DNA of 64,000 bases from Channallabes apus (GCA_030522415.1 CM060126.1:5296645-5360644); one strand, 5' to 3'. Counted from the first letter of the stretch, positions 37,001-47,600 are shown. Notes: a model not told the origin generated them from the sequence alone. A program made the numbers and translations.

Positions 37001-39583
37001 TCCTTGCCATTGATGCCTGGGCTTTAACTGTGTTTGTATTTTTGTTACATTCAGTTTGTTGGTTTTGTTTGCTCCATCAGTATGCTTAAGTTGTCTTGTT
37101 ACAAAGTGTGAACCTTCATTCCCGTTTCAAGTCATTTGCAAGTTTTCCTCTATGTTTGGCTTGTACAGGTAGTCCCCAACTTACGAACATCCGACTTACG
37201 AATTTCCTCAGATGCGAATGGACTGCGGTTCTACTTCCGGTTCAATCACAGAAGTAGCTCATGTGTGTTGTACAAATCAATAGATTTTTGCAGTGCACCA
37301 GATACAATTATTTACAATTATAACAGTGTGTAAGTGAAGGTATAAAATGGCTAAAGTTCGGTATATTGTATGTGTGTGCGTGTGGTGGTGCGGGAGAAAT
37401 CAGTCGGCTTCACTGGTTTCAATGAATCAGTCCAGGAGCACGATGATGCTCCTGATGGTAAATAGTCCTAATTTCGGAAAATCCTCATCAAAACAGAGAT
37501 CGCAGTCCAATACGGTGGAAAACAGCTCTGAGACAAAATGGCGCAGAGACAACACTGTTACTTGTTACACTGTTATTTGTGTGAGCTTCATTTCCTTAGG
37601 TGCAGTTACGGTTTTTGGCCAGTGGGGGGAATGGGGACAGAGATTTAGACAAGTGGATTGGTGTGCTTTACATTGTATATTCGTGTCAACGGCATATAAG
37701 ACTCACTTTGTTGGACTAAAGAACAAATCTGACTTATGAACATATGCTTTCGGAATGGACCTCGTAAGTCGGGGACTTCCTGTACATGGTTCCATCTTAC
37801 TCCTAAACCCAGTTCCTGATGATGAACATGATGCTACCACCACCATGCTTCAGTGTAAGAACAGTGTATTTAGTCTGTGGATTTCCACCAAACAAAGGGA
37901 GCTTTGGACCAAATACTGATCTCATCAGATTAGAAAGTGTGTTTTATTATTTATTTATTTATTTTGGGGGGGGGTTCAAACTGAAAAAGATTTTTTTCTT
38001 TCCTCTTCTCCTCAAGTCTTCCATAAAACCCAGCTTCTTTTTAAAATAGTTCGGTTCTCCTATGAAACAGCTTCTCCCTAAGCTAATCTTTTGATCCGTC
38101 TGTCTTCATCAGTTTGAACCTCGACCCCTGATTGCTTCTGACTATTATCTTCTTACCTCGTGTAACCAAACTCTGTCCCAGAATGTAATGAGTAACTTAT
38201 CCAACGCACTGGAGATTATCAATATTATACCACTAAGACCATTTTAGTCTTACTGTGGTTTATGAGCAGTATTTTGCAGCGTCATACATTTTGAATAATT
38301 GATGAAATATCTGTTTAATGATGTATGGACTTCCCTTCCAGATTTGCCCTGGCGACACTGGACACAAGTATGGAGGGTGGAGAAGACCTGGCCCTGGCAG
38401 ACGCCACAGCTTTAAGGAGACAGGTACAAAAAAAAAAACTTTTTCTTCTTTAATCAGTTGCCAAAAACATGCGATTAATACATTTCATATTATAAAATGT
38501 TTCTCAGTTCTGCAGGGTTGTTTTGTACAAATGACTGTCGTGTACATTTCTGATGATGAGTTGAGTAAGCACTCAGCTGTTTGTAATGCAATAACACACA
38601 ACTACTGTTTTTATAAACGCCTGTTTAAGACATATTAAGCAATCTGTGTTTTTTTTTTTTTTTTTTTTTTTTTACAGTTTCTTGCAGTTTAAGATTTCAC
38701 AATGATTTTTTGCAACTCAGATTTTTTTCCCTCTCACAATTCTGACTTCATATATCCTGGTTGCAACATTATTTCTTGTGATTGTGATTTAATCTCTCAC
38801 AAAACCTCATTTATTTCTCTCAATTCAGATTTTCTTTCTCCATCTCTCGCAGTTCCAACCTTGTCATGATTGTGACTTTATTTTTCTGTATTTTCAACTT
38901 TTTTTTTTTTCCCATCTGACTCCTGATTGTAACTTTATTTCTTGCAGTTCCAAATGCAGTTTTATCACAATACTGACTTTTATTAGAATTCCGACTGTAT
39001 TTCCGGCTTTAGCTTTGGCAATTCTGACTTTATCCTCCTCACAGTTCTATTATTCACAGAAATACCAACTTTATTCTTCACAATGCAGCTTAATATTTCA
39101 CATTTCAGATTTTTTTTTCCCCCCCCTCACACAATTTTGACTTTACCATGATTGCGACATTGTTTGTGGTGTTTACGAAGCAAAGCATCACTTGTACAAT
39201 CAGGCTTATTAGTGGTGCTTGGAAATTGTCACTATTATTATCTCACCGGCTTATTATTTTTATTTTCTTTTTTTCTTCTTCCGTACAAACTTTGTCCTGT
39301 ACCATTTACCATTTAAAATTCTTGCCGCATGCATTAGCGAGCCAGACACGATTGAATTCAGTTTTGAACGTGAACGATTCTTCATTCAGGATTAACACTG
39401 TTTCTGCGACCCTGTGATGATGCACTGTTTCTCTCAACGCGCTCTGTACAGATCATCAAGCTGAACCGGCGGCTGCAGCTCTTAGAGGAGGAGAACAAAG
39501 AGCGAGCCAAGCGCGAGATGATCATGTACTCCATCACTGTGGCGTTCTGGCTCATCAACAGCTGGGTGTGGCTCCGTCGCTGA
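27403..39583 (+). CDS. mff: Mitochondrial fission factor (mff), complete
   Basis: MFF is a tail-anchored outer mitochondrial and peroxisomal membrane protein that recruits the dynamin-like GTPase DRP1 for fission. Seven exons join in frame: 27403-27610, 29182-29336, 29503-29594, 35481-35645, 36614-36667, 38342-38423 and 39452-39583 (888 bases, 295 residues; 302 with the 24535 exon). All junctions are GT-AG. The N-terminus carries the conserved DRP1-recruiting region (YTEGISQRMRVPE), then LDLIQSTP and LKTPPRVLTLNERPLDFLE. RRERSVSEN matches an AMPK phosphorylation site known in mammalian MFF. SSTRRAYQQLLEVLDEN is followed by a coiled coil (LNRRLQLLEEENKERAKRE) and the C-terminal anchor (YSITVAFWLINSWVWLRR, then stop). 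Optional exons seen in some mammalian isoforms are not recognised here. Confidence 0.95.
27641..28960 (-). mobile_element. LINE (CR1/L2- or Nimb-like), minus strand, in mff intron 2
   Basis: Reverse copy of the element at 13556-15284: the (TTCAA)n tail is at the left (27645-27655), the 3' UTR follows, and the last ORF2 codons lie at 28620-28945 with breaks. It is more truncated than the other copy. Confidence 0.85.
29182..29336 (+). CDS. mff: mff exon 3
   Basis: Between TTTTATAG and GTAATGAG, 155 bases; encodes FSRPRDLDLIQSTP and LKTPPRVLTLNERPLDFLE, matching the second conserved block of MFF. Confidence 0.93.
29503..29594 (+). CDS. mff: mff exon 4 (AMPK site)
   Basis: Between a CA-rich acceptor (CCCCACACACAG) and GTGAGT, 92 bases. 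Encodes RRERSVSENTGVRHNGQ and RNDS; the first serine block matches a known AMPK target site in mammals. Confidence 0.9.
29740..30230 (+). mobile_element. Tc1-like transposase C-terminal remnant in mff intron 4
   Basis: The plus strand reads FLFQHDCAPVHTA (second catalytic aspartate region) and the relic of SPDLNPIE near 29990-30005, then the usual 3' part ending ATATTAAACCCTATGGATTA. A deletion and shifts make it dead. No N-terminal half is present. Confidence 0.8.
30303..31550 (+). mobile_element. Tc1-like remnant split by a pogo-like element
   Basis: The left piece (30303-30458) begins with a TIR-like CGCCGATCAGCCGTGACGTT. The right piece (31374-31550) holds a C-terminal remnant (GACGACCCGGCCTCCAAACT) and ends GTGTAATGTTGTGACC. 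Between them sits the pogo-like element. Both pieces are decayed and internally deleted. Confidence 0.6.
30459..31373. mobile_element. Pogo/Tigger-like non-autonomous element
   Basis: The ends are inverted: CCTCGGATTACGAGCATAAT on the left and TTACTCGTAATCCGAAGTTT on the right. The inside is CA/GT- and GA-rich (notably 30993-31044) with duplicated blocks such as TCTGCAGCGCAAGAGAAA. No transposase. Relatives at 12889-13555 and about 60600-61145. Confidence 0.7.
31551..31701 (+). repeat. Duplicate of the 26618-26770 segment
   Basis: About 151 bp, roughly 90 percent alike by eye, starting ATTCGGCATGTCGTCGAGAA and ending GGGTTGGATGTGAAACAGAC. Neither copy has a recognised coding product. Confidence 0.85.
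31702..35480. other. mff intron 4, right part
   Basis: No exon is recognised between 29594 and 35481. Contents: TC run at 32562-32588, an hAT-like start GGGTCGGCAACC at 32867, a mariner transposase relic at 32995-33230, T-runs near 34230 and 35201. The frame at 33436-33648 lacks homology and splice support. Confidence 0.55.
32995..33230 (+). mobile_element. mariner-like transposase C-terminal relic
   Basis: Sequence ATTGCCACATCCCACTTACA to AAGGAGTTCCTGGGAGGCCA matches the end of a mariner-type transposase. A reverse relative is at 47110-47370. Heavily decayed. Confidence 0.55.
35481..35645 (+). CDS. mff: mff exon 5
   Basis: 165 bases after a (CT)n(GT)n tract and GGTTAG, ending at AG|GTGACC. 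Encodes a Ser/Pro-rich linker and GVLSFLQSSTRRAYQQLLEV, which aligns with GILSLIQSSTRRAYQQ of mammalian MFF. Confidence 0.92.
36614..36667 (+). CDS. mff: mff exon 6
   Basis: 54-base exon after TCTCCTCAG, before GTAACT. Encodes KPSLRGGSTSSNLQHDT, matching the LRGGS block of MFF. Confidence 0.88.
37166..37782. mobile_element. Pogo/Tigger-like MITE with TA duplication, mff intron 6
   Basis: 617 bp between TA dinucleotides (37164-37165, 37783-37784). Ends CAGGTAGTCCCCAACTTACG and its inverse. Related to 55108-55741, which lies in the opposite orientation. Confidence 0.82.
38342..38423 (+). CDS. mff: mff exon 7
   Basis: 82 bases after CCCTTCCAG, before GTACAA. Encodes LDTSMEGGEDLALADATALR, matching IDTTIEG...DAASLRRQ in mammals. 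Confidence 0.92.
38641..39150. repeat. Degenerate TTTCTCACAATTCTGACTTT minisatellite, mff intron 7
   Basis: Units of about 20-40 bp with cores like TCTCGCAGTTC and CTGACTTTAT recur more than ten times in varied form. No function apparent. Confidence 0.7.
39452..39583 (+). CDS. mff: mff exon 8 (coiled coil and tail anchor)
   Basis: Begins after GCTCTGTACAG. Encodes the coiled coil and the C-terminal membrane anchor, ending WVWLRR and TGA at 39581. Nearly invariant with mammalian MFF. Confidence 0.97.
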   Translation: MIKLNRRLQLLEEENKERAKREMIMYSITVAFWLINSWVWLRR

Positions 39584-39791
39584 ATCAGCAGCCACCTTGT
39601 TTGACTTAAGCTCCGCCTCCCTGCTTCAAGTGTCAAAACGTCAGCCCTGATTTATGCACTCGTGTCCTGAAGCCCGTGAGCCTCGCTGCCTGCACAGGAC
39701 GGCTCCTTCTGCCGAAAGACACCTGTGTACACTTTTGTTTTTTGTTAGTTTTTTTATCTAGACATTGTTGTCCTTAAAGGCCAAGCATGAA

Positions 39792-39881
<90 letters not shown>

Positions 39882-40260
39882 TCTGATGCTTTTGACAAGA
39901 TTCAGCGTTCACAAAACCTGCTTGCGGATCATGTCATGCGCGTGTGTGTTTCCACAAGCACAAGTGTACAGATAAACACGAAACCTTCTGCTATATATGG
40001 ACCTGAGGCCACAAGACGCACTCGTCTAAATGTCTTGCTAATAATCGGACTGGTAGATTATTTAAGGAATTGAAATTCTCTGTAATGTCTTGTTCGTTTT
40101 GTCTTTCTTGTGATGGATGTGATGGAATTTGAGACCATGATTGATATGAGAAGACCATAAATATGTATTATAACTTATAGTTCTGGCTCATATCCATATG
40201 CAGTATATTATAACTACAGAGCACTTCTGTTTAAATAAAGACCAATGGTACCTCTCTATA
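39584..40260 (+). other. mff: mff 3' UTR with (GT)n and polyadenylation signal
   Basis: It contains a GT run of about 86 bases (39794-39879) and an AATAAA at 40234-40239, which probably ends the transcript near 40255. The exact end is not shown by sequence. Confidence 0.6.
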
Positions 40261-41099
40261 GATTTATTGTCTTTTCTTTTTTTTATGATCTCATATTTTA
40301 CAGAGATTAAAAATAAAACAGTTGGCTTATTTAGGGGAAAATTGTGTTTTGCTAAAAATTCTGGAAGATTAATGATTTACTTGACTTGATTTACAACTTA
40401 AATCTGAACAAAACTTAATTATAAAAAGTAGATAGATTAATAAATGGATAGAATTATTTCACATCTAGTCAATACATCAAAGTCTACCAAGAACTCCACC
40501 TTCAGCGTGTAGTGAATGACCTATCCTTCATATCCAGGATGGTTACTGGGTACAAAACTTGGGTGTATGGGTCCGACCCCTAGATGAAGCAACAATCTTT
40601 ACAGTTGAAGCTGGAAAATGAATAATATCTCATTACACTTTTAGATGTTTTTTTTATATTCTTGAAAACACAGGTTAATGCTGAAATGTATACACTTAAA
40701 ACATCTATCAGAATGGCAGTTTGATTCATATTAAAAGTCATTATTTTTTGTACAGTACTTACTTTTCAAAAATTAATAATCGTAAAACTTTTGCTACTTA
40801 ATACTTGTTTTTCCGGTTTCTGACCGCTTGGTGTCGCTGTTACAATAACATTCTTAAATAGAGAGACGCTAACGAATAATCCCGCCCCTGTGTTGCTATT
40901 TGATAGTTCACGCGTTGAATGACTTCCAGACTGTCCAATACGTAAACAGAATATGAGCACGTGCTTACTTACAAATAATTGGCTAAAGATTATTATTATA
41001 AATATTATTAAAAAGCTATGTTTGTTTAACATTTTTTACTAAGTTTTAATGACGCGCTTCAGTAATCTTAAGAAATAATTTAAAAAAAAGTATTAAAAA
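40261..41099. other. mff-mrpl44 intergenic stretch
   Basis: AT-rich, no gene or clear repeat seen. Confidence 0.6.
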
Positions 41100-41160
41100 A
41101 GCGCTTGAGTGTCATTTCCGCCGGAAGCCGTCTTGTCAACTTTCAACTTGACGGAGTGTC
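41100..41160 (+). promoter_or_regulatory. mrpl44: mrpl44 proximal promoter / 5' UTR
   Basis: It contains TTCCGCCGGAAGC (41116-41128), which includes a CCGGAAG core of the ETS/GABP (NRF-2) type common in promoters of mitochondrial genes. It lies about 35 bases before the start codon. Function is inferred. Confidence 0.5.
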
Positions 41161-41342
41161 ATGGCGGCGTGTAGGGCGCTTATGAGTCGTGCGGGTGTGT
41201 TAACGCTTGGGCTGCATTATCAGCACGTTTGCAGGAGCGTTCTGGTTACTCAGTGCAGAGAGAAGAAGCGATGGATGAAGGCGTACACACTGCTCATGGA
41301 GAGGAAGAGGAGACTCGAAGGACCTCCGCCTCCAACGCCGCG
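41161..41342 (+). CDS. mrpl44: mrpl44 exon 1
   Basis: ATG in context GTCATGG, after a promoter-like region. Ends CCGCG|GTTAGT in phase 2. Encodes the import leader and a proline run (GPPPPTPR) before the conserved PNWDYH of exon 2. Confidence 0.88.
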
Positions 41343-44300
41343 GTTAGTGCTCTGTCCCCCGGCTACAACCCAAACACAGACCGGTGTCCTTCACCGGCGC
41401 ACTACCGCGCGTGTGAAGTGCTGGGATAGGGCGCCGTAGCTAGTGCGCTTCTCGTCTAGGCGGCGCTGTTTGGTATTCGGCCACAAGTTCAGGATGAATT
41501 CAAGGCCATTCATTATTATTATTATTTTGGTTTTCTGATTGTTTTTTTGTGCGTTTTAATGCAACGTTACTAGGGTGAGTCAAAAAATATCCGCACTCTG
41601 GCTGTAGAATCAATATTAATTAACTTTTAGGAAAGACAAATACATACTTGTCCTTGTTTTTAATACACTTTTTCAACAAGCTTTCGTGTTCCCTCAAAAA
41701 CAAAATAAAATGTTTTAGGCTGAGCTGCCAGCCACGAATGCACCGCTGTCTTCACTCCTTCATCAGAAGTGAATCTTCGTCCTTACGAACCAAACAGGTG
41801 GAGCGAGATCAGGACTGTAGGGAGGATGCATTAATATCTCATAACGAACTCGACAGTTTGGACAGGTGTGTGTGTGTGTGTGTGTGGATTTCCATCGTCA
41901 TGCGAGATCACGACGCCTTCAGATATCAGTCCTCTGCGTTTAATCCACAGTTTAATCGTCAGCTCCTCAGTAATCGTCTCACTGTAACCTTGAACCCCTC
42001 CTCCTCCTGGTGATGTTCCAATACTTTTGGCCCTTGAGAATCTCAGAAAACTGAAGCGTTGATGAATTTTCCAGCTGATGGCTGACTTTTAAACTTTTTC
42101 TCGGTCGGCGATTGAGGATGTTTCCGTTTCACATTCTGCCGTTTACTCTCAGGCTCGTAGTGATGAATCCGTGTCTCTTCACCAGTAATGATTCTCTTTA
42201 AGAAAATTTCACCTTCCTTAAAATATCGGTCCAAATTTTTGTTTGCAGATATCCCTTCTTTTTATGCTCTTCTGTGAGTTGAAAAAAAAATCGCTGCACG
42301 CTGTTCTTCTTTCATGCAAATCACAAGTGCGTCCAATAGAGGTTTTAAAATAACCGGAGTGTGGATAATTTTTGACTCACCCTCGTAGAATTCTCAGAAG
42401 CTGTGGTTTGTTTGGAATGATTCAAGCGACCAAAAACGTGTGTGAAAGCTTAACGAATCCGCTTAACCTTATGTACACTAGAATTGCAAAGGAGAGAACT
42501 CGGATACTTGATTATTTATGTGAATTAATCAACAATCTTTCTCTCTCTTTTATCTCTATCTCCCTCTCCAGCTCCCAAAAGCCTAACTGGGACTATCACG
42601 CTGAGGTGGAGGCGTTCAGTGCCCGACTAAAGGAGCATTTCTCTACCGACCTCCTGAAGACGGCGTTCGTGAACCCCTGCTATATCCGCTACGAGGAGGA
42701 GAGACGCCGCTCGTTGGGTCTGGATGCCGAGAGCACGGCGCTGAACCTCAGAGACAACGCGGAGCTGCAGGAACGTGGGCGCGAATTCACAGTGGTGAGA
42801 AAAGCAGTCCATCAAGTCCTGCACGTAAATCGAGAGTAATAGAGTAATGTTAGTAAACAGAAAGTCACAATCAGAGTTGTTGTGGTGTCCAGGGCTTCCT
42901 AACAGAATGGTGTAGGGACAACTTCCCCAGTTTGCCAGAAGATGGCGTAGCGGCCATCGTGAGTCACTTAGCGGGGTCGGAGGTCATGTGTCACGTGGCC
43001 CGGAACCTGGCGGTGGAGGACCTGGCGATGACGGCGGAGTTTCCTGTCCCGGACGACGTTCTCTGTCGGACGTTCTTCGCCGTGATCGGCGCGCTGGAGC
43101 AGAGCAGCAGCTCGGAGAGGGCGGGGCTTTTCATCCGGGTGAGACGGGATGATGTCTGGTATTAAGTTTTCATGTTTATTGCACAAGTTTTAGGTTCACC
43201 TTCGTCTGTCGTAATGTTTGCAGGATTTCATCGGGACGCAGCTGATAGGGAAGGACCTGTTTGACATGTGGAACGTGGTGAACCCCATGGGGACGTTAGT
43301 GGACGAGCTGAGCCGCCGAGGAGAGTCGCTCCCCGAGCCACGCCTCATCCAGTCATCTGGGGCCAGCACCGTCCTCCCGCTTTACATCGTCGGACTTTAC
43401 TGGTCGGTGTCAGAAAGGACCGTCTCATTTTTCGAATGGTGTTTAGAGTCATGTGAATTTGAAATTTAGCACAGAAGTTGTAAAGACGTCCAAGAATATT
43501 TCTTATCCTCAAAGTCGCAGGATGCAGTGCGACATTTCAGAGTGTGAAAGGAAGTTTAATTAAAAAGTCTGTTGATGTACTGGAATTCAGATTCAGCTCC
43601 ACGATAAACTCTTAACTCTTCTTAGGGTCAAAAATTATCCGCACTCTGGAAGTAGAACTTATTTTAATTCACTTTCAGAAAAGATTTGTCGACATAATCT
43701 CTTTGCTCTTCAATACGCTTTGTCCATCCGTCAACAAGCTTTCGTATTAACTCAATAAAAAAAAAAAAAAACAGTTCACGGCTGAGCTGAGAGTCGTGAA
43801 TACACCGCCGTCTTCACTTCTTCATCAGAAGTGAGTCTTCGTCCTCGTAGGGCCGCTTTCAGGGGACTAAACACAAGTGGTGAAAGTCCAATAGAGTGAG
43901 ATCAGGACTAAAGGGAGGATGGTTTAACACCTCAAAACAAAGTGCGGGCAGAAGTTTGCGGACGTGAATCGTCGCGTGAGATCACGACGTCCTCAGATAT
44001 CAGTCCTCTGCGTTTAATCCGATGTTCAGGCTTGAGCTCTTCAATAATCGTCTCACTGTAATGAGCGCTGTCGATTGTCGGACCACTTTCCTGATAACGT
44101 TCCAATATTTCTGACCCTTGAGAATCCCAGAAAACTGTGTTGATGAATTTTCCAGCTGGTGGTTTACTTTTAAACTTTTTCTCGGTCGCCGCTTGAGGAT
44201 GTTTTCGCCTCATACTCTGCCGTTTACTCTCAGGCTCGTAGTGATGAATCCGTGTCTCGTCACCGGTAATTAATCTTTTAAAGTAACTTTCACCTTCCTT

Positions 44301-44629
44301 AGAGTACAGAAAATCCAAATGTTGTTTGCAGATATCCAAACACTTCTGTTTATGCTGAGGTGTATCGGCACCTGGTACACCGTCAGGTCACTTGTTTTGT
44401 TTCCAACATTGTTTTTCCTCCTCACTGCACGCTGCTCTTCTCCATCCATTTATTTTTGCTCAACTCCAGTTACAAATGAAGGAGACAGAATCCTTAAACG
44501 CAAAGCGCTGATGAGAGAGTGCAGCCTGTTGAGGTTTTAATATAACCGGAGTGCGGATCATTTTTTGACTCCCCCTTGTAGATATGAGAGAGATTATGTA
44601 GATATGAGATGTTGGTCTAATTGTCTGTG

Positions 44630-44687
<58 letters not shown>

Positions 44688-44871
44688 CAGTGATCAGAAG
44701 CTGCTGGCGCACGGGCCCGGCGAGACTCTATCAGCGGCCGAGGAGGAGGCGGCGCGCGTGGCTCTGAGGAAACTCTACGGATACACGGAAAACCGAAAAC
44801 CCTTCGACATGTCTGCGAAACAAGATCCCGAAACACCAGCAGCGGCGACGCAGGCAGTCAGCAGAGGATAA
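41161..44871 (+). CDS. mrpl44: Mitochondrial ribosomal protein L44, complete
   Basis: mL44 is a component of the large mitoribosomal subunit and is related to RNase III. Five exons join in frame: 41161-41342, 42572-42794, 42893-43138, 43224-43402 and 44691-44871 (1011 bases, 336 residues; human is 332). Residues 1-60 include a basic N-terminus suited to mitochondrial import ([14 protein letters not shown]). Exons 2-4 encode the RNase III-like domain ([71 protein letters not shown]). Exon 5 encodes the dsRNA-binding end ([31 protein letters not shown]). The exon 4 donor TG|GTCGGT is unusual but keeps the frame. Introns 1 and 4 each carry a mariner copy. Confidence 0.96.
41570..42385 (-). mobile_element. 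mariner-like element in mrpl44 intron 1
   Basis: 816 bp between TA dinucleotides (41568-41569, 42386-42387). Ends CTAGGGTGAGTCAAAAAATA and the inverse GACTCACCCTCG. On the minus strand a transposase remnant reads [20 protein letters not shown] and [14 protein letters not shown], the middle of a mariner transposase. The remainder is frameshifted or deleted. Confidence 0.87.
42572..42794 (+). CDS. mrpl44: mrpl44 exon 2
   Basis: After CCCTCTCCAG; ends GTG|GTGAGA. Encodes [20 protein letters not shown] and [17 protein letters not shown]. The alternative donor three bases earlier cannot be excluded and would remove one valine. Confidence 0.94.
42893..43138 (+). CDS. mrpl44: mrpl44 exon 3
   Basis: 246 bases between GTGTCCAG and GTGAGA, phase 0 at both ends. 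Encodes [20 protein letters not shown] and [20 protein letters not shown]. Confidence 0.95.
43224..43402 (+). CDS. mrpl44: mrpl44 exon 4
   Basis: 179 bases from TTTGCAG to TG|GTCGGT. Encodes [27 protein letters not shown] and [10 protein letters not shown]; the split cysteine codon TG|T is completed in exon 5. Confidence 0.93.
43620..44578 (-). mobile_element. mariner-like element in mrpl44 intron 4
   Basis: About 959 bp, right end AGTGCGGATCATTTTTTGAC then TCCCCCTTG|TA; left end TTAGGGTCAAAAATTATCCG has lost part of the terminal repeat. On the minus strand 44339-43932 reads [25 protein letters not shown] and VFWDSQGSE, a 135-codon open part of the transposase. Same family as 41570-42385. 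Confidence 0.87.
44631..44685. repeat. (TG)n microsatellite forming the exon 5 acceptor tract
   Basis: 27 TG units run directly into TTTCAG at the mrpl44 exon 5 acceptor (exon begins 44691), replacing a normal pyrimidine tract. Confidence 0.95.
44691..44871 (+). CDS. mrpl44: mrpl44 exon 5 (dsRNA-binding part)
   Basis: Encodes [33 protein letters not shown] and a divergent Ala/Gln-rich tail, ending in TAA at 44869-44871. An overlapping AATAAA at 44871-44876 may be the polyadenylation signal. Confidence 0.95.
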
Positions 44872-44879
44872 ATAAAAAA

Positions 44880-47109
44880 AGAAACAAAGAATCGCTCACA
44901 GTGTCCTCTGTGTGTCTTTCACCAGGTGGCCGCCATCTGTCGCTTTAGTCTCTTCACTCAAACGTCTCAGTTTGTCCGGAGTAAACTTAGAAAGAGACGT
45001 GAAAACGGTTGCTAATCAAATCAGGCTACGTACGAAGCAGCTGTGTTTGTTTGCATGATTGTCGTCCGTTTTTTAAATTCTCGATAATGAGAGTTGAATT
45101 GAGTTCTGTGATAAACTCATAACGTATATATAGTGGAGAAAACATTTAATAAGGTCCATTTTCAATAAAAAAAATTAATAAATAAATAAGCTCAACATTT
45201 TAATGCTAAACCGTTTACATCCAGGTTTAAATCTATGGCTATGAATGATGACGAGTCAAAATCAAAGTTGCACCATTTAAATGTTTTACTGCGACTAAGG
45301 GTCTCATCACCGTCCTGTTCTAAAGTAAATATCAACTTTTTTGTGTGTACCTTTGAAGACATTTCTAGTAAACGAAAGTCCCAGTTTGACTTGAACGCCC
45401 ATCATAGATGTTAGGCTTTGTTTTTGACAATCCTTACACCTTGTGAACACCTGAGAGGAATGTCTCGGTCCATTAAATAATTTTTTTAGTTTTATTAATT
45501 TCTTCTTTTTTTTTATTTATTCATTTATTTTTTTCGTTTTGTTTCCAACATTGTTTTTCCTCCTCCTCATTTCTTGAATAACTACTAGTTACTTAATAAT
45601 AAGCTCAAACCAGGTTTAAAATCTGTTTAAAGTCTGCGACGGTTTATAAGTTCAGTCTGGTCCGGTCGTGTACAGTAAACTTAAAATTTTTTTTTGCATA
45701 TGCTATATATGTTTTTGGATATTACAAATGTAAGAACATGTAACGTATGCAAAAAAATAATAATTATGTATTTACTTTACATGACCGGTCACAACAGAGT
45801 CTCTCTTGCAGTTTGTCCAGTCACGTGCAGAAACAGACTGAACTTATGAACTGTCATAGACTTCAATCAGATTTTTGTTTATACGTTCTTACATTTGTAA
45901 TATGTACTTTTATTATCTACAAACTACAGCTGTTTCATACTCCCTTTGAATTCTCTTCCCTATTCTCAGTTTATCTGATCTGCTTTCTGTTGTTTCAACT
46001 TTATACTGAACAGTGGTGAAGAATGACGTGATCTTGTTTGGAGACGATATACTATTAAGACAAGTTTAAGTTATATTGTTTCCCAGAATGCCTTATTGTC
46101 AGAAAAGACTTTGTTGTAAAATCAGTTATTTTGGAGGTAAATCCATGAACTAGGTGTGTGCTGGAATTGTCACGTAAACAAACTGATTGATTTAATTTAT
46201 TTAATTGTTCATGGCCTTTGAAATAAAAGTGTTTTCTAATGTAAACTGATGATTATGGAGACGGAGAGATTAAAGCGATAGACAGACTAGCTGCTTCTAA
46301 CTTTAAGATGTGTTCTGTAATAATATACTGTATATTGTTTATGTATGTATGTGCTCAAATGAGACTGAAAATTAAAATCAAACCTTTTTTTGCAAGTACA
46401 AGCTGTTTTCTGTGAATTCTAGTATAGAAGAAGAATCTACACCCAAAAAAAAAAAAATCTAAATTCCTTTTTATTTCCAAGTTGATAGATCATCTATACT
46501 TGACAACCATTTAACACAATTCAACTAATTTTAATTCACTTTATTCCAGCGGCTAAAAAGAACACACGAGTTTCAAAGAACAGAAATTGCTTTAAATCCT
46601 GCCAAAGTTGAATGTGTGTTCCTGTGGAAAAGTCCGCTTCCGGGCGTACATCTATCTCCACGTCGCCCAAGCGTGATGCTGAAAAGCATTCGGGGAAAGG
46701 AAGTCGATGATGAGTTGGTAAAAAACTATCCGCATGCAAGGGTTAGGAATCCACCCTGGAGGTTGCGTTAAACACTATGTCCTACACTGTAGATATTCAT
46801 TAAGCAAAATAGTTCTAGGGCCGTTTCTTCTGGGTGTTGCTTCTTTATTTATAGGTATAATACTTTTTTTTTCCTTTTTTTAAATCATTTTTATTATACC
46901 CAACCATATATTCGTTTTTTTCATTTCTTGGCTATCTGGGCTAATATTTCTCAAAGTGGCGAGATCTCAATGGTTGTAATAGTAAAAAAAATACAATGAA
47001 ACACAAAGTTTTGAAGTACAAAAAGTTAAACTAATCCCACTCCAGGGCTAGAGTTTCTACACAAACACAATGTCAAACTGTGATTTTTGTTTGTGCATGA
47101 TAACAGAAA
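44880..47109. other. Intergenic stretch, no gene seen
   Basis: AT-rich DNA downstream of mrpl44. A 30-base piece near 45540-45570 (GTTTCCAACATTGTTTTTCC) repeats part of the mariner copy at 44399-44430. No exon is supported. Confidence 0.55.
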
Positions 47110-47370
47110 ACAATTCTGAAAGTAAAAACTCCCTTTTATTCCTCTATATAATCCTCTTCTACATAAATGCACTTATCCCAGTGTTTAACTAGTGCTTGGA
47201 CACCATCAAGGTAGAATGTTAACTCAGTACACCGGAGCCATGGTCAGACTGCCCGCTCACGTCTGAAACACCGGCCTCCCAGGAACTCCTAAAAGGCCCA
47301 AAAATGTGGCAGTGGCTTGGAACAAGTTCAAGAATATACAGGAGGATGTGGCAATAACTCCTACTGAAAA
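47110..47370 (-). mobile_element. mariner-like transposase relic
   Basis: Reverse-orientation relative of 32995-33230; shares blocks such as CTCCCAGGAACTCCT (inverse of AGGAGTTCCTGGGAG). Heavily decayed. Confidence 0.5.
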
Positions 47371-47600
47371 AAGGATGAGAATGGACAAGCTGATAAGAAA
47401 CACCAGCTCAGTCCTGTGGATTCCCCTGGACACTGTACAGGAGGTGGGAGAAAAGGAGAATGGTAGCTAAGCTAGTGTATCATCATTGCTGGAGAATGAC
47501 TCTCACCCCCTGTAAGAAACAGTTTAGTCTCTGAGCAGCTCCTTCAAGGAGCGATGCCGAAGGTCATTTCTGCCTGCTGCTATTAGAGCGTACTCAGAGC
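47365..47600 (+). mobile_element. CR1/L2-like LINE ORF2 C-terminal relic
   Basis: Decayed sequence recalling the end of fish LINE ORF2: DKLIRNTSSVLW, then GAATGACTCTCACCCCCTGT and GAAGGTCATTTCTGCCTGCT. It abuts the mariner relic. Confidence 0.5.

Noticed and set aside
46536..46739. Minus-strand 67-codon frame as a small gene
   Set aside because: No recognised domain, no splice or promoter signals; left as unassigned intergenic DNA.
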